A stretch of DNA of 64,000 bases from Heracleum sosnowskyi (GCA_030848705.1 CM061235.1:130184228-130248227), one strand, 5' to 3'. Counted from the first letter of the stretch, positions 43,521 to 56,248 are shown. A program made the numbers and translations. Notes: generated from the letters alone by a model not told the origin.

Positions 43521-46500
43521 AGCTCTTAGAAATAATTGCTTGTTTTTTAGATTTCCAACTTATAGGAGAGTTTCCAAGCAACATAACGTAACCTAAAACA
43601 GACCGCCTAGTATTTGCACATGCCCCCCCCCCCCCCCAATCAGAATCAGAATAAGCCTGTAGAGTTAACTGATGAGAAGCCTTCAAAACAATCCTTTGAC
43701 CAACAGTGGATCCAACATACTTGAGAGTATGCAATAATGCTTGAAAATGAGGAACTCTAGGCTGCTGGAGATACTAACTAAGTAGCTGAACAATATAAGA
43801 CAGATCAGGCCTTGTATGTGTAAGAAAATTCAATTTACCAACCATACACCTATAAAAGGTAGGATCTGCATATAAAAGACCATCTGTTGCAGTCAACTTC
43901 AAATTAATGGGCAAAGGAGTTATCACAGTTCTGAAATCAGTAAGACCAGCATCCAGTAACAATTCCCTTGTGAACTTCTTCTGAGTCAAAGATATACCAG
44001 TAGACAAATAACCAACTTCTAAGCCCAGATAAAAACTGAGTTTCCCAAGGTCTTTAATGCTAAAAGTTGTATCCAAATGCTGTTTGAGATTGTGAATAAC
44101 ATGTAGATTATCACCAGTAAGAACAATGTCATCCACATAGACAGCAGCTATAGTACATTGAAGCCCATATTTTCTGATGAATAAAGAATAGTCATTTTTA
44201 GATTGAGAAAAACCTTTGCTCAATAATTCTCCTAGAAGTTTGGCAAGCCACTGCTTAGAAGCCTGCTTTAGACCATATAAAGACTTGATGAGTTTACAAA
44301 CTTTGTTAAGTGGATTATGATAACCCTCAGGTGCTGTCATATAAACTTCTTCATATAAATCACCATGAAGGAAGGCATTGTTGACATCTAATTGGAACAC
44401 TGACCAACCTTTATGAGCAGCAAGAGCTAGTAAACACCTTATAGTAGTCATCTTCACTACAAGGGAGAAGGTTTCTTGATAATCAATACCCCATTTTTGA
44501 TTAAAACCCTTTGCAACTAATCTAGCCTTAAACCTTTCAACATCACCATTGGCTTTAAGTTTGATCTTGTAAACCCATTTACAGCTAATGGGCTTTTTAC
44601 CAGCAGGAAGATCTACTAAAATCCATGTATTGTTATGCTCTAAGGCTGCTATTTCTTTCTGCATTGCCTCTATCCATTTAGGATTTTTAATATCTTCCTT
44701 ATAAGATACTGGTTCAACCAAGGTCTCAGAAGTAGTAATTAATGATTTGTGTGAATCTGATAAGTCAGAATAAGAGACTAAATTGCACCAGTGTATTGTC
44801 TCTGCAGAAATACCAGAATTACACACATAATCATGAAGATAAGATGGTTGGGTACTATTTCTAGTACTTCATCTGAGATTGGTGTTGTTATCAATAAAAG
44901 AAGTAGAAACATCAGAAAAATCAAAATTGGATTTGGAATTTGAAGTAGCAGATGATTCTGATATATCTGGATTTGAAGTATGAATAGAATCTTGAAAAAC
45001 ATGTGGTAGAACATCAAAATAATTAGGTGTAAAATCAGTAGTGAGTGGAAGGAAAAATTTGAATGTAGAAGAATCAGGGGAAGAATCATGAGAATGATCA
45101 ACATGAAAAGGAAAATGTTGTTCATGAAATACAACATCCCTTGATACACTAATTTCCAGAGTTTTCAAACTAAGAACTTTATACCCTTTTATAGCAGTAA
45201 GATATCCAATAAAAGCATGTGGAGTGGCTCTTGGTGCAAACTTGTGTCTTTTAGATTTCAAAGTGGACACAAATCATAAACAACCAAATGCTCTAAGGTG
45301 ATCTAAAGGAGGGGAAAAATTATAAAGCATTTGATATGGACTGATTTTGTGTAAGACTGGAAGTGGCATTCTATTGATAATATGAACAGCTGTTAAAATG
45401 CATTCTCCCCAAAACTGAATAGGAAATTTAGACTGAAAGAATAATGACCTGGCTGTAGCAAAAAGATGCTTATGTTTTCTCTCCACAACACCATTTTGTT
45501 GTGGAGTGTAAACACAACTCCTTTGATGTAGAATGCCCTTAGTCTGAAATAAAATCTTCATATCTCCTTGACACAACTCAAATGCATTATCACTTCTCAC
45601 AATATTGGAAACAGTCTTGAACTGATTATGAATATATTCAAAAAAATCAGCAACAATCTTCACAACTTCTGACTTATTCTTCATCAAAAAAACCCAACAC
45701 ATTCTAGTGAAATCATCTACTATAGTGAATAAAAACTTGCAATCATTGTAAGTAGCCTCTTTAAATGGCCCCCAAGTATCCAAATGCAACAATTGAAAAG
45801 CCTTCTCAGTACTAGTATGACTATCAGGAAATGGAAGTCTTACTTGTTTAGCCAGTGGACAAATTTGACAAATACTATCCAATTTGCAAGGCTTATCAAA
45901 TATATCAGTAGCATGATGTAGCATAGCAGGTGGTAGGTGTCCCATCCTCAAGTGCCAAAGCTTTATTTTATTTTCTTCATTTTTGTTATTTACAGTAGTA
46001 AGTGTATTCACTGTAGGAACTGCTTGTATTGTACCATTATCTCCAGCTCCCTCCAGGTAATACAATCCATGTTTGAAGTTACCAAGAAGTTGTGGCCTCT
46101 GTGAAAGGCTCTGAAGAAAACATTCTTGATCATTAAAAGTGACTGAGCAATTAAGGTCTTTGCAAATCTTAGGAATTGAGATCAGGTTAAACTTAAAATC
46201 AGGGACATATAAGACATCTGTCAAAACTAGATCAGGATTCAGATTTACTATTCTTGTTTGTGTAATTAACACTTTAGAACCATCTGGTATAATGATATAA
46301 GTAGATTCTCCTTGTATAACACCATAGTTGGAAAACAATGAACTATCACAACACATATGATCTGTGGCCCCACTATCCACAATCCAATTTGAACCAGTAG
46401 AAGATATTAAACAGTATTTACCTGTAGCATGTGCAGCTTTTGGTGTTTTATCTTTATCTGAAAACTCTTCACTTTGAGAATCCTTAGAAATCAGTTTCAC

Positions 46501-46659
46501 AAGCTGCTGATATTGACTTGGTGTAAATGAAATAGAATCATATGGCTGCAACTTTCTTATCTCTGTCATTTCTGAAACTGTCATTTCTGAAGCTTTGTGG
46601 ATATCCATGTATTTTATAACACCTCTGTATAGAATGTCCTGGTACTTTACAGTGATCAC
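43521..46659 (-). pseudogene. pol: E3 pol, main part, three nonsense codons
   Basis: A single frame with stops at 45274-45276 (TGA), 44869-44871 and 43774-43776. Protease WIVDSGATDHM, zinc domain, integrase with LHLDTWGPF, VRSDNAFEL and QQNGVVERK, RT with ARLVAKGFNQKWGIDY and VYVDDIVLTGDN, then the start of RNase H (YSDSDWG) cut by E2 at 43521. A C17-like run at about 43622-43637 lies in the RNase H part. Motifs place it in a copia group distinct from E1 and E2 (Tork/Ale-like, not resolved). Confidence 0.9.
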
Positions 46660-47424
46660 AAAAGTATGTATTTATGTTCCTATTCTCATTCTGACCATAA
46701 TTTCTTTTGTCATAAGATTGAGACCCATACGGCTGATTCTGAGACTTAAATCTATCTGGAAAATGTCTTCTATTCACAGCACATGCCATATTATAATCCA
46801 CTCATGCTATACCAGGTTGGTAAGCCTTCTTATGATTTTCTTCCTGAACTAACATTCTGTAAGCATGAGATATGGTAGGTAATGGACTCATAACCAGTAT
46901 ATTCCCCTTTATCATTTCAAAATTATCATTCAGCTTCATTAAAAATTCAATAAGTCTTTTATCCTCCTGTGACTTTACCAACTTCTGAGTGATAAACAAG
47001 TAAAATTAGTACAAGTACAACTCCGAATAGGATCAACTGTATCAAGCTGATCCCATAGCATTTTGATCTTTGTATAGAAGCTCGAAACGCTATCTTGACT
47101 GGTTTCATATAATGACTGTTGTAAACCATATAACAAAGTTCCAGAAGCCTGACCATACCTTTCAGCCAAATTCTCCCAAATCTCCCTTGTTGTTGTAAAA
47201 TACAACACACTTCTAGCCAAATTCTAATCAAGAACATCTAGAATCCATGATATCATCATACTATTGCACCTCTCCCATGCTTTGTAACAAGAATCAATTG
47301 TAGCAGGTTTTGGTATGGTTCCATCAACAAAACCACACTTATTTTTAGCAGACAAACTTCTGAGAAATGATCTTTTCCAATCATTATAACCAGTTCCGTC
47401 AAATTTGATCGAAACTAACTTCAC
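46538..47424 (-). pseudogene. gag: E3 gag, fragmented
   Basis: Pieces in several frames: 47424-47224 (FDGTGYNDWKRSFLRSL, capsid N-terminus), 47220-46975, 46999-46802 and 46801-46538, the last with a CCHC knuckle (CDHCKVPGHSIQRC). At least two frameshifts and stops separate them. Confidence 0.8.
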
Positions 47425-48174
47425 TCCGAGATTATCAGATGAATGTAAGTAATAATGTGACTATTTTCATAAAGAGTCAAGTGTGGTCGAATCTTGTTAA
47501 ACTTAAATTTCAAACTATTTTCTTTTTTGTTATTGTAAAAATAATATATACAACATTTATTTATTATACGTATTTATATAATTTTAAAATATTTATTTAA
47601 TTATTTAATTATTTCGTGTATTTTCGTTTCGTTTCGTGTACCCAAGGATAAACCCAAAACCGACACTATAATTATTCGTGTAATATCGTGTTTGTGTACT
47701 TTCGTGTATTGAAAAGGTGAACACAAATCCAATATTATCGTGTCATATTTGTGTCGTATCATGTCGTGTACGAAATTATCAGTTCTACGTGTGCCCCTCC
47801 AGCAACGAGTACATTTATGTGTTAGTGGATCAATTAAAACCTAAACACTAAACTACTTGAGTACTTGATCGTCAAAGTGAAGGTTCACTATTGGACATAA
47901 TTCATCAAGACCCATATTTGGGAGGCAGATGGCCCCTTAATTTTGGTGCAGTTTTATTAATCAATAAAATAATTGAATAAAGTTTCTTAGAGACGAGTAT
48001 CCTTTCCTTCACATTTAAGACCTCAGAGCTTGCTTAGCTACATTTATAATAATTATTTATGATTTAGAGTTGATTAATATGATAAGTAAGAATAAAATTT
48101 TTAAATTAAAGTTTTTATTTAGATAATTTTGTATCATGAATTATTAAAAATAAAAAAATAATAAAAAATGTTAG
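47425..48174. other. AT-rich spacer right of E3
   Basis: The 5' LTR of E3 would be expected here, but no match to 29691-30046 was seen. Includes a TTTCGTGTA-rich stretch (about 47610-47770). No gene supported. Confidence 0.5.
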
Positions 48175-48476
48175 TTGGGTCTGTTTCGAACATTTGGTCT
48201 CTCTAATCTTACTCCTGTTACTCTGTATTGTGACAGCAAATTTGCACTCCATATAGCTTCAAATTCAGTGTTTCATGAACGAACGAAACACATTGAAATT
48301 GATTGTCATATCGTAAGGGAAAAGCTTCAAACTAGCATGATTACTACAGCTCATATTCCTACCAGTTTACAACCAGCTGATATGTTTACTAAGACACTTG
48401 CTTCTGCTCAGATTTCATTATTTTGTGCCAAGTTGGGTGTTTGTAATCTTTTTCAAACCTCCAACTTGAGGGGGGC
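48175..48476 (+). pseudogene. copia RNase H C-terminus plus PPT
   Basis: About 95 codons with copia RNase H signatures (LYCDSKFALHIA, HERTKHIEIDCH, LQPADMFTKTL), then a PPT, TTGAGGGGGGC, at 48466-48476. The rest of pol is absent to the left, so this is a 5'-truncated remnant. Confidence 0.85.
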
Positions 48477-48737
48477 TATTAGTGATATAAAGGAGCAGTG
48501 GGAGTCTCACACAGGCAGAATATCAAACAATACTCAAGGAGGCTAAATACTGTCAACTAAACACTGTCAAAGTATGCTAGGATGATGAGCTGACATTCCC
48601 TAGTTTGTTAGAGATTCTATATATATATATATATATATATACATAGACACTGTCTTGTTGTAATCAATTAAGTGTGATCGGATAATACAGTTCTTCATTA
48701 TGTAGCTTTCTGTGTAATACAATTGAGTTTTGTGACA
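48477..48737 (+). repeat. 3' LTR of the truncated copia
   Basis: Begins TATTAG right after the PPT (a TG start would be expected) and probably ends GTTTTGTGACA at about 48737. Contains an (AT)n run at about 48611-48640 where a TATA box would be. The right limit is uncertain. Confidence 0.5.
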
Positions 48738-49389
48738 AAAAATCTGTTCAATTGTTTATTGGTTGATCTTAGTTTGTATTAATAAAATTTAAAAAATAAT
48801 AAGTTGTTTAAAAAAATATTTCATTTTTTTTAATTTATTACACATATTTTAACTTAAAGTTAAAAATTGCTTTAACCTTCGGACCTCTAGCTTCTTGAAC
48901 GGGAATGTCTTCGGAGACTAGTATTGGTATAGCTGTGTTCCACAAAATTTAAACATTTTGGACATGTGTTTTTATTTTAAAATAATATAGATTAACTCTT
49001 AAAAAGATTTTAACATAACAGGTGACATTTGACATCTATTTTGGAAATCAATTTGGTATTCCTAGCATTATTCTTATTTTTAATTCCATGTTAGTCTGTT
49101 TACCTATCTATAAATATTCTAATTTCTTATTTCTTAAAAAATTCACTTCATTTTATGCTTTTAAATCTCGCTGCTGCTGTATTTCTCTCTTCACTTTCTT
49201 TTCGTAGTTTAATTACTTAAAACCTTTTCAACTTTCAAGAATAAAATAAAATAAAATAAAATGATTATAAAAAATATTGATTGAAAAAGAACACAAAACA
49301 AATCAATTTAAATGAAAAATGAAGTAATAAGTGAAGGAAGGCCATAGGCCCACATAAAAACATTCGAAAGAAGTCCAGTTTATACCCGA
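48738..49389. other. AT-rich spacer
   Basis: No gene, RNA or element end supported. Includes a short AAAAT repeat near 49240. Confidence 0.5.
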
Positions 49390-49618
49390 TGTTGTTGTAT
49401 CCTCGTACCATTTTGCTTACACGCCTCGTGGGGGTAGTTGAGTGAGTGTGGAAGTCTCTTGAAGCTTATCGTACCCCTTTGTTCTGTTCATACATCATCC
49501 AATCCTCCGACAACTTTTTCAATCGGCCGCCGGAATATGCTTCAATTTGCTACCTGAAAAGCCTTCTAAACAATCGGGAAAGGGCAGATATAGTATCTCC
49601 GATATCAAGTATGTGTAT
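49390..49618 (+). other. exon-like 5' end of the repeat family, plus copy
   Basis: Ends CCGATATCAA followed by GTATGT. Aligns with the minus block at 14051-14220 but is diverged upstream. A 65-codon ORF here is not shared with the minus copy, so coding is unlikely. Confidence 0.4.
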
Positions 49619-49826
49619 TCTCATACAGCATCCTTTGTATTAGCTTTATTATTATTTTTTTAATTGGTGTTGGATTGGATTGATTAACGATGATTAATAT
49701 GATAGAGAGTTTAAAAGTATTTTTCTATTTTGTGTAAAGGCCTAATTAGTAAGAAGTCCGTCCCGCATCGAGACAATTGGTAAATTAAAAGGTGTTTAAA
49801 TTGAATAATGTTAATTATAATCAATC

Positions 49827-50060
49827 GAGGGAGTGTGGGTAAGGGGTAGCGGAACACATGATGGCCCGGGTGACCCTAACCTTGCTCCGGTTACATGGAG
49901 TCAAATTGTATAAACAGGTGATTTACCCGGTGCATCCGTTCATGTGCCCCCAGCTACTACTATTGTGGACTTATCGATCCCCTTTCGACTGGTTTGAAGG
50001 GTTGGCTATCGTGCCATAAATCCTGCCAGCTAGGTTCGGCACTCCCTCCACCCCCCACCC
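49827..50060 (+). repeat. ~220-bp module, copy 1 of the right domain
   Basis: GAGGGAGTGTGGGTAAGGGG start and GGTTCGGCACTCCCTCC end, giving GAGGGAG/CTCCCTC inverted ends. GC-rich relative to its surroundings. A TAGCGGAACAC stretch resembles a pol III A box in most positions. Function unknown. Confidence 0.75.
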
Positions 50061-50097
50061 TTTTAATTTTTTAGTTTTAAACAAAACTACCATTAGT

Positions 50098-50841
50098 CAT
50101 GGTTGTAAATTTCGGAAATCGGAACAAATCGGTTGATGTACTGTATATCGATTTATCGGAAATCGGGGATTTATCCGAATGATAAATCGGAAATTAATCG
50201 GATATAATTTAATAATAAATTCAATAATATTTAGTAAAAAAAGATTAGGAGGTAGAACTTTAGTTTTATGTGAGATGTAACCAAAAAAAGATTAGGAGGT
50301 AGAACTTTAGTTTTAGGAGTGGAACAAAAAAAAGATGTAACCAAATTTTGGTACAAAAAATATCATTAAAAAGGGGTTTCACTTGTATATAAAAGGTTAT
50401 AGATACTACCTACTAGTAGTACGAGTACTCTGCTTCATTTATTAATAGTAGTACATTGCTTTAATCTTGTACAGAAATCAGAGTGGTTAAACACTTAAAG
50501 CATCAAAGCACGTAGTTATCTGTGCCTTTTTTGGAACTGATGAGTTTTTGGCCTTTTGGCTTCGTCATCGTCTTCTCTCCTTTTTCCAGTAAGCTCTATT
50601 GTTCTGTGGATCATATCTGTACCAATTCCTTCTCCCCTTCTTAATCATTTTGTCAAACTAAACTCCAAAATCACGATACTCTTCTCCGATTTCTTCGAAT
50701 ATTGACCCGATTCTTGCCAATTTTGACCATTTGACCGGAAAATCGATTTTTCAGGCGATTTCATGTGATCAGATCGGAAGGTTACCGATTGCCGATAAAC
50801 CGGCCGATTTATCGAAGTAATCGCCGATTTCTGGAACCATG
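50098..50841. mobile_element. hAT-like non-autonomous insertion with 8-bp target duplication
   Basis: A 744-bp insert flanked by CCATTAGT at 50090-50097 and 50842-50849. The ends start CATGGTT on each strand, followed by GGAAATCGG and AGAAATCGG. Other copies of the surrounding repeat (for example 58430, 60585, 62940) read straight through as one CCATTAGTAAATAATG, i.e. empty sites. Internal sequence is rich in AATCGG. An 8-bp duplication suits hAT. Confidence 0.82.
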
Positions 50842-50984
50842 CCATTAGTAAATAATGCTGAATTTAAGTACTAATTGTTTCTAATTAACCATTTTATCTT
50901 ATTTTTTGTTTATTATTCATGTCCCACATCATTATGTTTGAACACTTTAATCTTATTTATATACAATGATATGTAATAGCTATA

Positions 50985-51103
50985 TTGCCGCAGTAGCATC
51001 CAATATCTCAGTTTAATACCTTTGACAAAATACATGCTTGTGTATCTCAAGTGGAGGATCAACGCTGAAACGGCAAATCCGGGTTCAAATCCCGGCTGCG
51101 GTA
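50985..51103 (+). repeat. tRNA-like module, type 1
   Basis: Starts TTGCCGCAG and ends CTGCGGTAA, which pair as an acceptor-like stem. Near the 3' end are a D-arm-like stretch (TATCTCAAGTGGAGGATC), an anticodon-loop-like CTGAAAC and a perfect T-arm with a consensus B box (GGTTCAAATCC). The total is about 118 nt because ~45 extra bases follow the 5' acceptor strand. The loop would read anticodon GAA (Phe-like), but the anticodon stem is poor. A functional tRNA is unlikely; a tRNA-derived repeat is the better reading. Confidence 0.7.
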
Positions 51104-51718
51104 AATTTTTTTTTTGATTACCTATTAACCGGCAAATTTTAAAACTTACATTTGAACTTATATTTTTAGAATTATTTTCCTAGACATATAAATAAACTCA
51201 AACTGTTACATTATTACCCCCCTACCAGATATGTACTAATTTTCAATGTCTACGTTTATGATTTTGTCTCAGTGTTACTTACAAACCACCTAATAAAGAT
51301 TTATTTGATAGGTAAGCCTCAGTTTAAATTTGGCTGGCTACATATGTATAATGTAAGGTTGTGGTGTTCAGCAATTTTTGATGTATTTTAATAAAAATGA
51401 TAAATTTTGTATTTGCGATTGAATAATGCTAGGGGTACCGAATTTGGTACAAAAAGATGTACCGAATTACATGTGTTAGATAGCGTAAAGTGTTATCAAA
51501 GCTTTAAAGTCATTAAAATGAAGGATCGAATGCTTTTGAATTTCTATCTCGAGCTTTCAAATCCCGGCTGCGGCAATTTTTTTATTACCTTGTAACCGGC
51601 AGATTTTTAAAAACCTACTTTTGAACTTGTATTCTGGACATATAAATAAACTCAAACGATTCCTGGACATATAAATAAACTCAAACGATTACATTGTTAA
51701 CCCCCCCCCCTTTTCATA

Positions 51719-51840
51719 AGGAAGATCATCGCTGAAACTATGTAATTAATATACCCTAACAAAAATACATACTTGTGTATCTCAAGTGGAGGATCAACGC
51801 TGAAACGTCAAATTCGGGTTCAAATCCCGGCTGCGGCAAA
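51719..51840 (+). repeat. tRNA-like module, 5'-truncated
   Basis: Lacks the TTGCCGCAG strand and starts in the GATCATCGCTGAAAC part; keeps the T-arm and CTGCGGCAA end. Confidence 0.65.
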
Positions 51841-52957
51841 TTTTTTGTTATTACCTTGTAACTGGCAGATTTTTAAAAACCTACCTTTGAACTTGTATTT
51901 TAAAAATTAGTTTCTTGATATGAATAAACTCAAATGATTACACTGTACCCCCTTTTTCCAGATATTTACTAATTTGAACTATCACACTTGTGATGCGACA
52001 AATTTAATTTGATAGTCCTGTAGATAGTGTCAAGTGCCGTCAAAACTTCAAAGTCATTAAAATCAATGATCAAATACTTGTTCCTTAAAAAAAAAGGATG
52101 GAATGCCTTCGAATTTCTACCTCTTGCTGTCAAATCACTACATCTGCTTTGATGTGATGGTTAACATTCATCATACTAGATGGTTCAACTCCAGGGCACT
52201 CATTCTCTAATTGCTAGCAACCAATGTTATTTGTATCTAAACTTCAGTTATATACAAGAGTCCCCACTTATTTTAATGCAAAAACACAGATTAGTAGTTT
52301 GTAACTCAAGGCACTAGCTGTTAGTTTTATAGTTCGAAAGAAGGTAGTTACTGTTGAGAGTCAGTAACCCCTCCCTATGTTGATTTGCTTCGTATTCCTT
52401 TCCATTTGAACACCATCGTCATGCATTTCCAGTCACGTAGGAAGGAAATTGACCACTAACAAAAATTATATATTCCTCAAACGATTACATTGTTAACCCC
52501 CCTTTTGCTGATGCGACAAATTTAATATGATAGTCCTGTAGATAGTGTCAAGTGCTGTCAAAACTTCAAAGTCATTAAAATCAAAGATGAAATGCTTTTT
52601 CCTTCAAAAAATGGACGGAGTGCTTTTGAATTTCTACCTCTAGCTGTCAAATCACTACATCTGCTTTGATGTGATAGTTAACATTCATCATACTAGATGG
52701 TTCAACTCCAGGGCACTCATTCTCTAATTGCTAGCAACCAATGTTATTTCTATCTAAACTTCAGTTTTATAACAGGAGTCCCCACTTATTTTAATGCAAA
52801 AACACAGATTAGTAGTTTTTTTAACTCAAGGTACTGGCTGTTAGTTTTATAGTTCGAAAGAATGTAGTTACTGTTAGTCAGTAACCCCTCACTATGCTGA
52901 TTTTCTTCGTTTTCCTTTCCATTTGAACATCATCTTCATGCATTTTCAGTCATGTAG

Positions 52958-53089
52958 GAAGGAAGAACACTGCCTCAACCACACCACACCTAGTTCAGCC
53001 AGCATTGCCTGAGATGGATCATCTCTAACAATATCAAGTTGGAGACCTTCAATTGCACCACGTCACAAACATTAGCCTTCACAAGTGAT
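52958..53089 (+). repeat. 132-bp splice-bordered block, copy 1
   Basis: Preceded by a pyrimidine-rich stretch and CATGTAG, ends AAGTGAT followed by GTAAGT. Full copies of exactly 132 bases also lie at 53949, 54194, 55427, 59167, 61317 and 63679. All frames contain stops, so it is not a simple coding exon. Confidence 0.6.
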
Positions 53090-53187
53090 GTAAGTTCTGT
53101 TTCTTATTTTTTGTTTATTATTCGTCCCACATCATTGTGTTTAAAAACTATTATCTTATTTATATACAATGATATGTAAAATCTATA

Positions 53188-53350
53188 TTGCCGCAGCACT
53201 CAATATCACTTTAATAACCTTTGCATATGGAGGATCATTGCTGAAACTATGTAATAAATAATACCCTAACCAAATACATACTTGTGTATCACAAGTGGGG
53301 AGGATCAACGCTGAAATGTCAAATTCGGGTTCAAATCCCGGCTGCGGCAA
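53188..53350 (+). repeat. tRNA-like module, type 2
   Basis: As type 1, but the GGAGGATCA-CGCTGAAA stretch occurs twice, so the module is about 163 nt. Confidence 0.65.
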
Positions 53351-53948
53351 ATTTTTTGTTATACCTTGTAACTGGCAGATTTTTTAAAACCTACTTTTGA
53401 ACTTGTATTTTAAAAATTAGTTTCCTGATATGAATAAACTCAAATGATTACACTGTACCCCCTTTTGCCAGATATTTACTAGTTTGAACTATCACACTTG
53501 TGATGCGACAAATTTAATTTGATAGTCCTGTAGATAGTGTCAAGTGCCGTCAAAACTTCAAAGTCATTAAAATCAATGATCAAATACTTGTTCCTTCAAA
53601 AAAAGGATGGAATGCCTTCGAATTTCTACCTCTAGCTGTCAAATCACTACATCTGCTTTGAAGTGATAGTTAAACATTCATCATACTAGATGGTTCAACT
53701 CCAGGGCACTCATTCTCTAATTGCTAGCAACCAATGTTATTTATATCTAAACTTCAGTTTTATAACAGGAGTCCCCACTTATTTTAATGCAAAAACACAG
53801 ATTAGTAGTTTTTAACTCAAGGTACTTGCTGTTAGTTTTATAGTTCGAAAGAATGTAGTTACTGTTAGTCAGTAACCCCTCACTATGCTGATTTGCTTCG
53901 TTTTCCTTTCCATTTGAACAGCATCTTCATGCATTTTCAGTCATGTAG

Positions 53949-54080
53949 GAAGGAAGAACACTGCCTCAACCACACCACACCTAGTTCAGCCAGCATTGCC
54001 TGAGATGGATCATCCCTAACAACATCAAGTTGGAGACCTTCAATTGCACCACGTCACAAACATTAGCCTTCACAAGTGAT
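53949..54080 (+). repeat. 132-bp splice-bordered block, copy 2
   Basis: AG and GTAAGT borders kept; same length as copy 1. Confidence 0.6.
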
Positions 54081-54193
54081 GTAAGTTCTGTTTCTTGTTT
54101 TTAATCCGCTTAGTCAGTAACCCCTCACTATGCTGATTTTCTTCGTTTTCCTTTCCATTTGAACATCATCTTCATGCATTTTCAGTCATGTAG

Positions 54194-54325
54194 GAAGGAA
54201 GAACACTGCCTCAACCACACCACACCTAGTTCAGCCAGCATTGCCTGAGATGGATCATCTCTAACAACATCAAGTTGGAGACCTTCAATTGCACCACGTC
54301 ACAAACATTAGCCTTCACAAGTGAT
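54194..54325 (+). repeat. 132-bp splice-bordered block, copy 3
   Basis: Follows copy 2 by 113 bases through a short tandem duplication; borders kept. Confidence 0.6.
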
Positions 54326-54422
54326 GTAAGTTCTGTTTCTTATTTCTTGTTTATTATTTGTCCCACATCATTGTGTTTAAAAACTATTATCTTATTTATA
54401 TACAATGATATGTAAAAGCTTT

Positions 54423-54590
54423 ATTGCCGCAGCACTCAATATCACTTTAATAACCTTTGCATATGGAGGATCATCGCTGAAACTATATGTAATAAATAAA
54501 ATACCCTAACAAAATACATACTTGTGTATCACAAAATTGGAGGATCAACGCTGAAACGTCAAATTCGGGTTCAAATCCCGGCTGCGGCAA
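54423..54590 (+). repeat. tRNA-like module, type 2
   Basis: Both ends (TTGCCGCAG, CTGCGGCAA) and the T-arm are intact. Confidence 0.65.
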
Positions 54591-54666
54591 ATTTTTTGTA
54601 TTACCTTGTAACAGATTTTTAAAAACCTACTTTTGAACTTGTATTTTAAAAATTAGTTTCCTGATA

Positions 54667-54829
54667 TTGCCGCAGCACTCAATATCACTTTAATAACCTT
54701 TGCATATGGAGGATCATCGCTGAAACTATGTAATAAATAAAATACCCTAACAAAATACATACTTGTGTATCACAATTGGAGGATCAACGCTGAAACGTCA
54801 AATTAGGGTTCAAATCCCGGCTGCGGCAA
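54667..54829 (+). repeat. tRNA-like module, type 2
   Basis: A close tandem copy of the preceding one; the T-arm has one change (TTAGGGTTC). Confidence 0.65.
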
Positions 54830-55426
54830 ATTTTTTGTATTACCTTGTAACTGGCAGATTTTTAAAAACCTACTTTTGAACTTGTATTTTAAAAATTAGT
54901 TTCCTGATATGAATAAACTCAAATGATTACACTGTACCCCCTTTTGCCAGATATTTACTAGTTTGAACTATCACACTTGTGATGCAACAAATTTAATTTG
55001 ATAGTCCTGTAGATAGTGTCAAGTGCCGTCAAAACTTCAAAGTCATTAAAATCAATGATCAAATACTTGTTCCTTCAAAAAAAGGATGGAATGCCTTCGA
55101 ATTTCTACCTCTAGCTGTCAAATCACTACATCTGCTTTGAAGTGATAGTTAACATTCATCATACTAGATGGTTCAACTCCAGGGCACTCATTCTCTAATT
55201 GCTAGCAACCAATGTTATTTATATCTAAACTTCAGTTTTATAACAGGAGTCCCCACTTATTTTAATGCAAAAACACAGATTAGTAGTTTTTAACTCAAGG
55301 TACTTGCTGTTAGTTTTATAGTTCGAAAGAATGTAGTTACTGTTAGTCAGTAACCCCTCACTATGCTGATTTGCTTCGTTTTCCTTTCCATTTGAACAGC
55401 ATCTTCATGCATTTTCAGTCATGTAG

Positions 55427-55558
55427 GAAGGAAGAACACTGCCTCAACCACACCACACCTAGTTCAGCCAGCATTGCCTGAGATGGATCATCCCTAACAA
55501 CAGCAAGTTGGAGACCTTCAATTGCACCACGTCACAAACATTAGCCTTCACAAGTGAT
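55427..55558 (+). repeat. 132-bp splice-bordered block, copy 4
   Basis: Borders and length kept; followed by GTAAGT and then a C14-like run near 55586. Confidence 0.6.
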
Positions 55559-55858
55559 GTAAGTTCTGTTTCTTGTTTTTAATCCCCCCCCCCCCCCCCA
55601 CCCCCCAACTTTTTCCTTCCAAACGTTAAGTTATTTTTCTTTTTCATGGTTTTTTCTTCGAACTGAAGTGTTGTCTTCTTGGCACAGATAACACAGTACA
55701 GGTTTTATTAAAAGGTTTTATTTTAATATCATATAGTTTAAAAGTATTTTTCTATTTTGTGTAAAATTAAAGGCCTAATTAGTAAGAAGTCCGTCCCGCA
55801 TTGAGATAATTGGTAAATTAAAAGGTGTTTAAATTGAATAATGTTAATTATAATCAAT

Positions 55859-56046
55859 TGAGAGAGTGTGTGTAAGGGATAGCGGAACACATGATGGGCG
55901 ACCCCAACCTTGATTTACCCGGTGCATCCGTTCATGTGCCCCCCGCTACTATTGTGGACCTTTTGATCCCTTTCGACTGGTTCAAGGTTGGCGCTTGTGC
56001 TGTAAATCCTGCCAGCCAGGTTCGGCGCTCCCTCCACCCCCCCACC
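55859..56046 (+). repeat. ~220-bp module, copy 2 (shortened)
   Basis: Lacks about 40 central bases relative to copy 1; ends kept. Confidence 0.7.
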
Positions 56047-56248
56047 CTTTTAATTTTTTAGTTTTATTTTTGTTATGATTTTTAAACAAATATAAAAAAA
56101 ATAACTACCGTTGGTAAATAATGCTGAATTTAAGTACCAATTGTTCTTATTAACCATTTTATTTAATTTTTTGTTTATTATCACCTCCCACATCATTATG
56201 TTTAAAAACTATAATCTTATTTATATCCAATGATATGTAATAGCTTTG

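Larger units (their letters stand above)
29691..47424 (-). mobile_element. E3: old copia element, split by E2, 5' end missing
   Basis: E3 consists of 29691-30439 and 43521-47424; the rest is E2. On the minus strand it reads gag, protease, integrase, RT, RNase H, PPT, 3' LTR. No match to the 3' LTR was found right of gag, so the 5' LTR is lost or too diverged. Pol keeps one frame with three nonsense codons. It is clearly older than E2, which is inserted in its RNase H region. Confidence 0.87.

Noticed and set aside
47425..48174. 5' LTR of E3
   Set aside because: No sequence matching the 29691-30046 LTR or a PBS could be found here.
49446..49643. 65-aa ORF in the exon-like 5' block
   Set aside because: The aligned minus copy at 14051-14220 does not keep the frame.
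50985..51103. Functional tRNA-Phe gene
   Set aside because: Extra ~45 bases, weak anticodon stem and degenerate D-arm; repeat copies with damaged acceptor ends argue against function.
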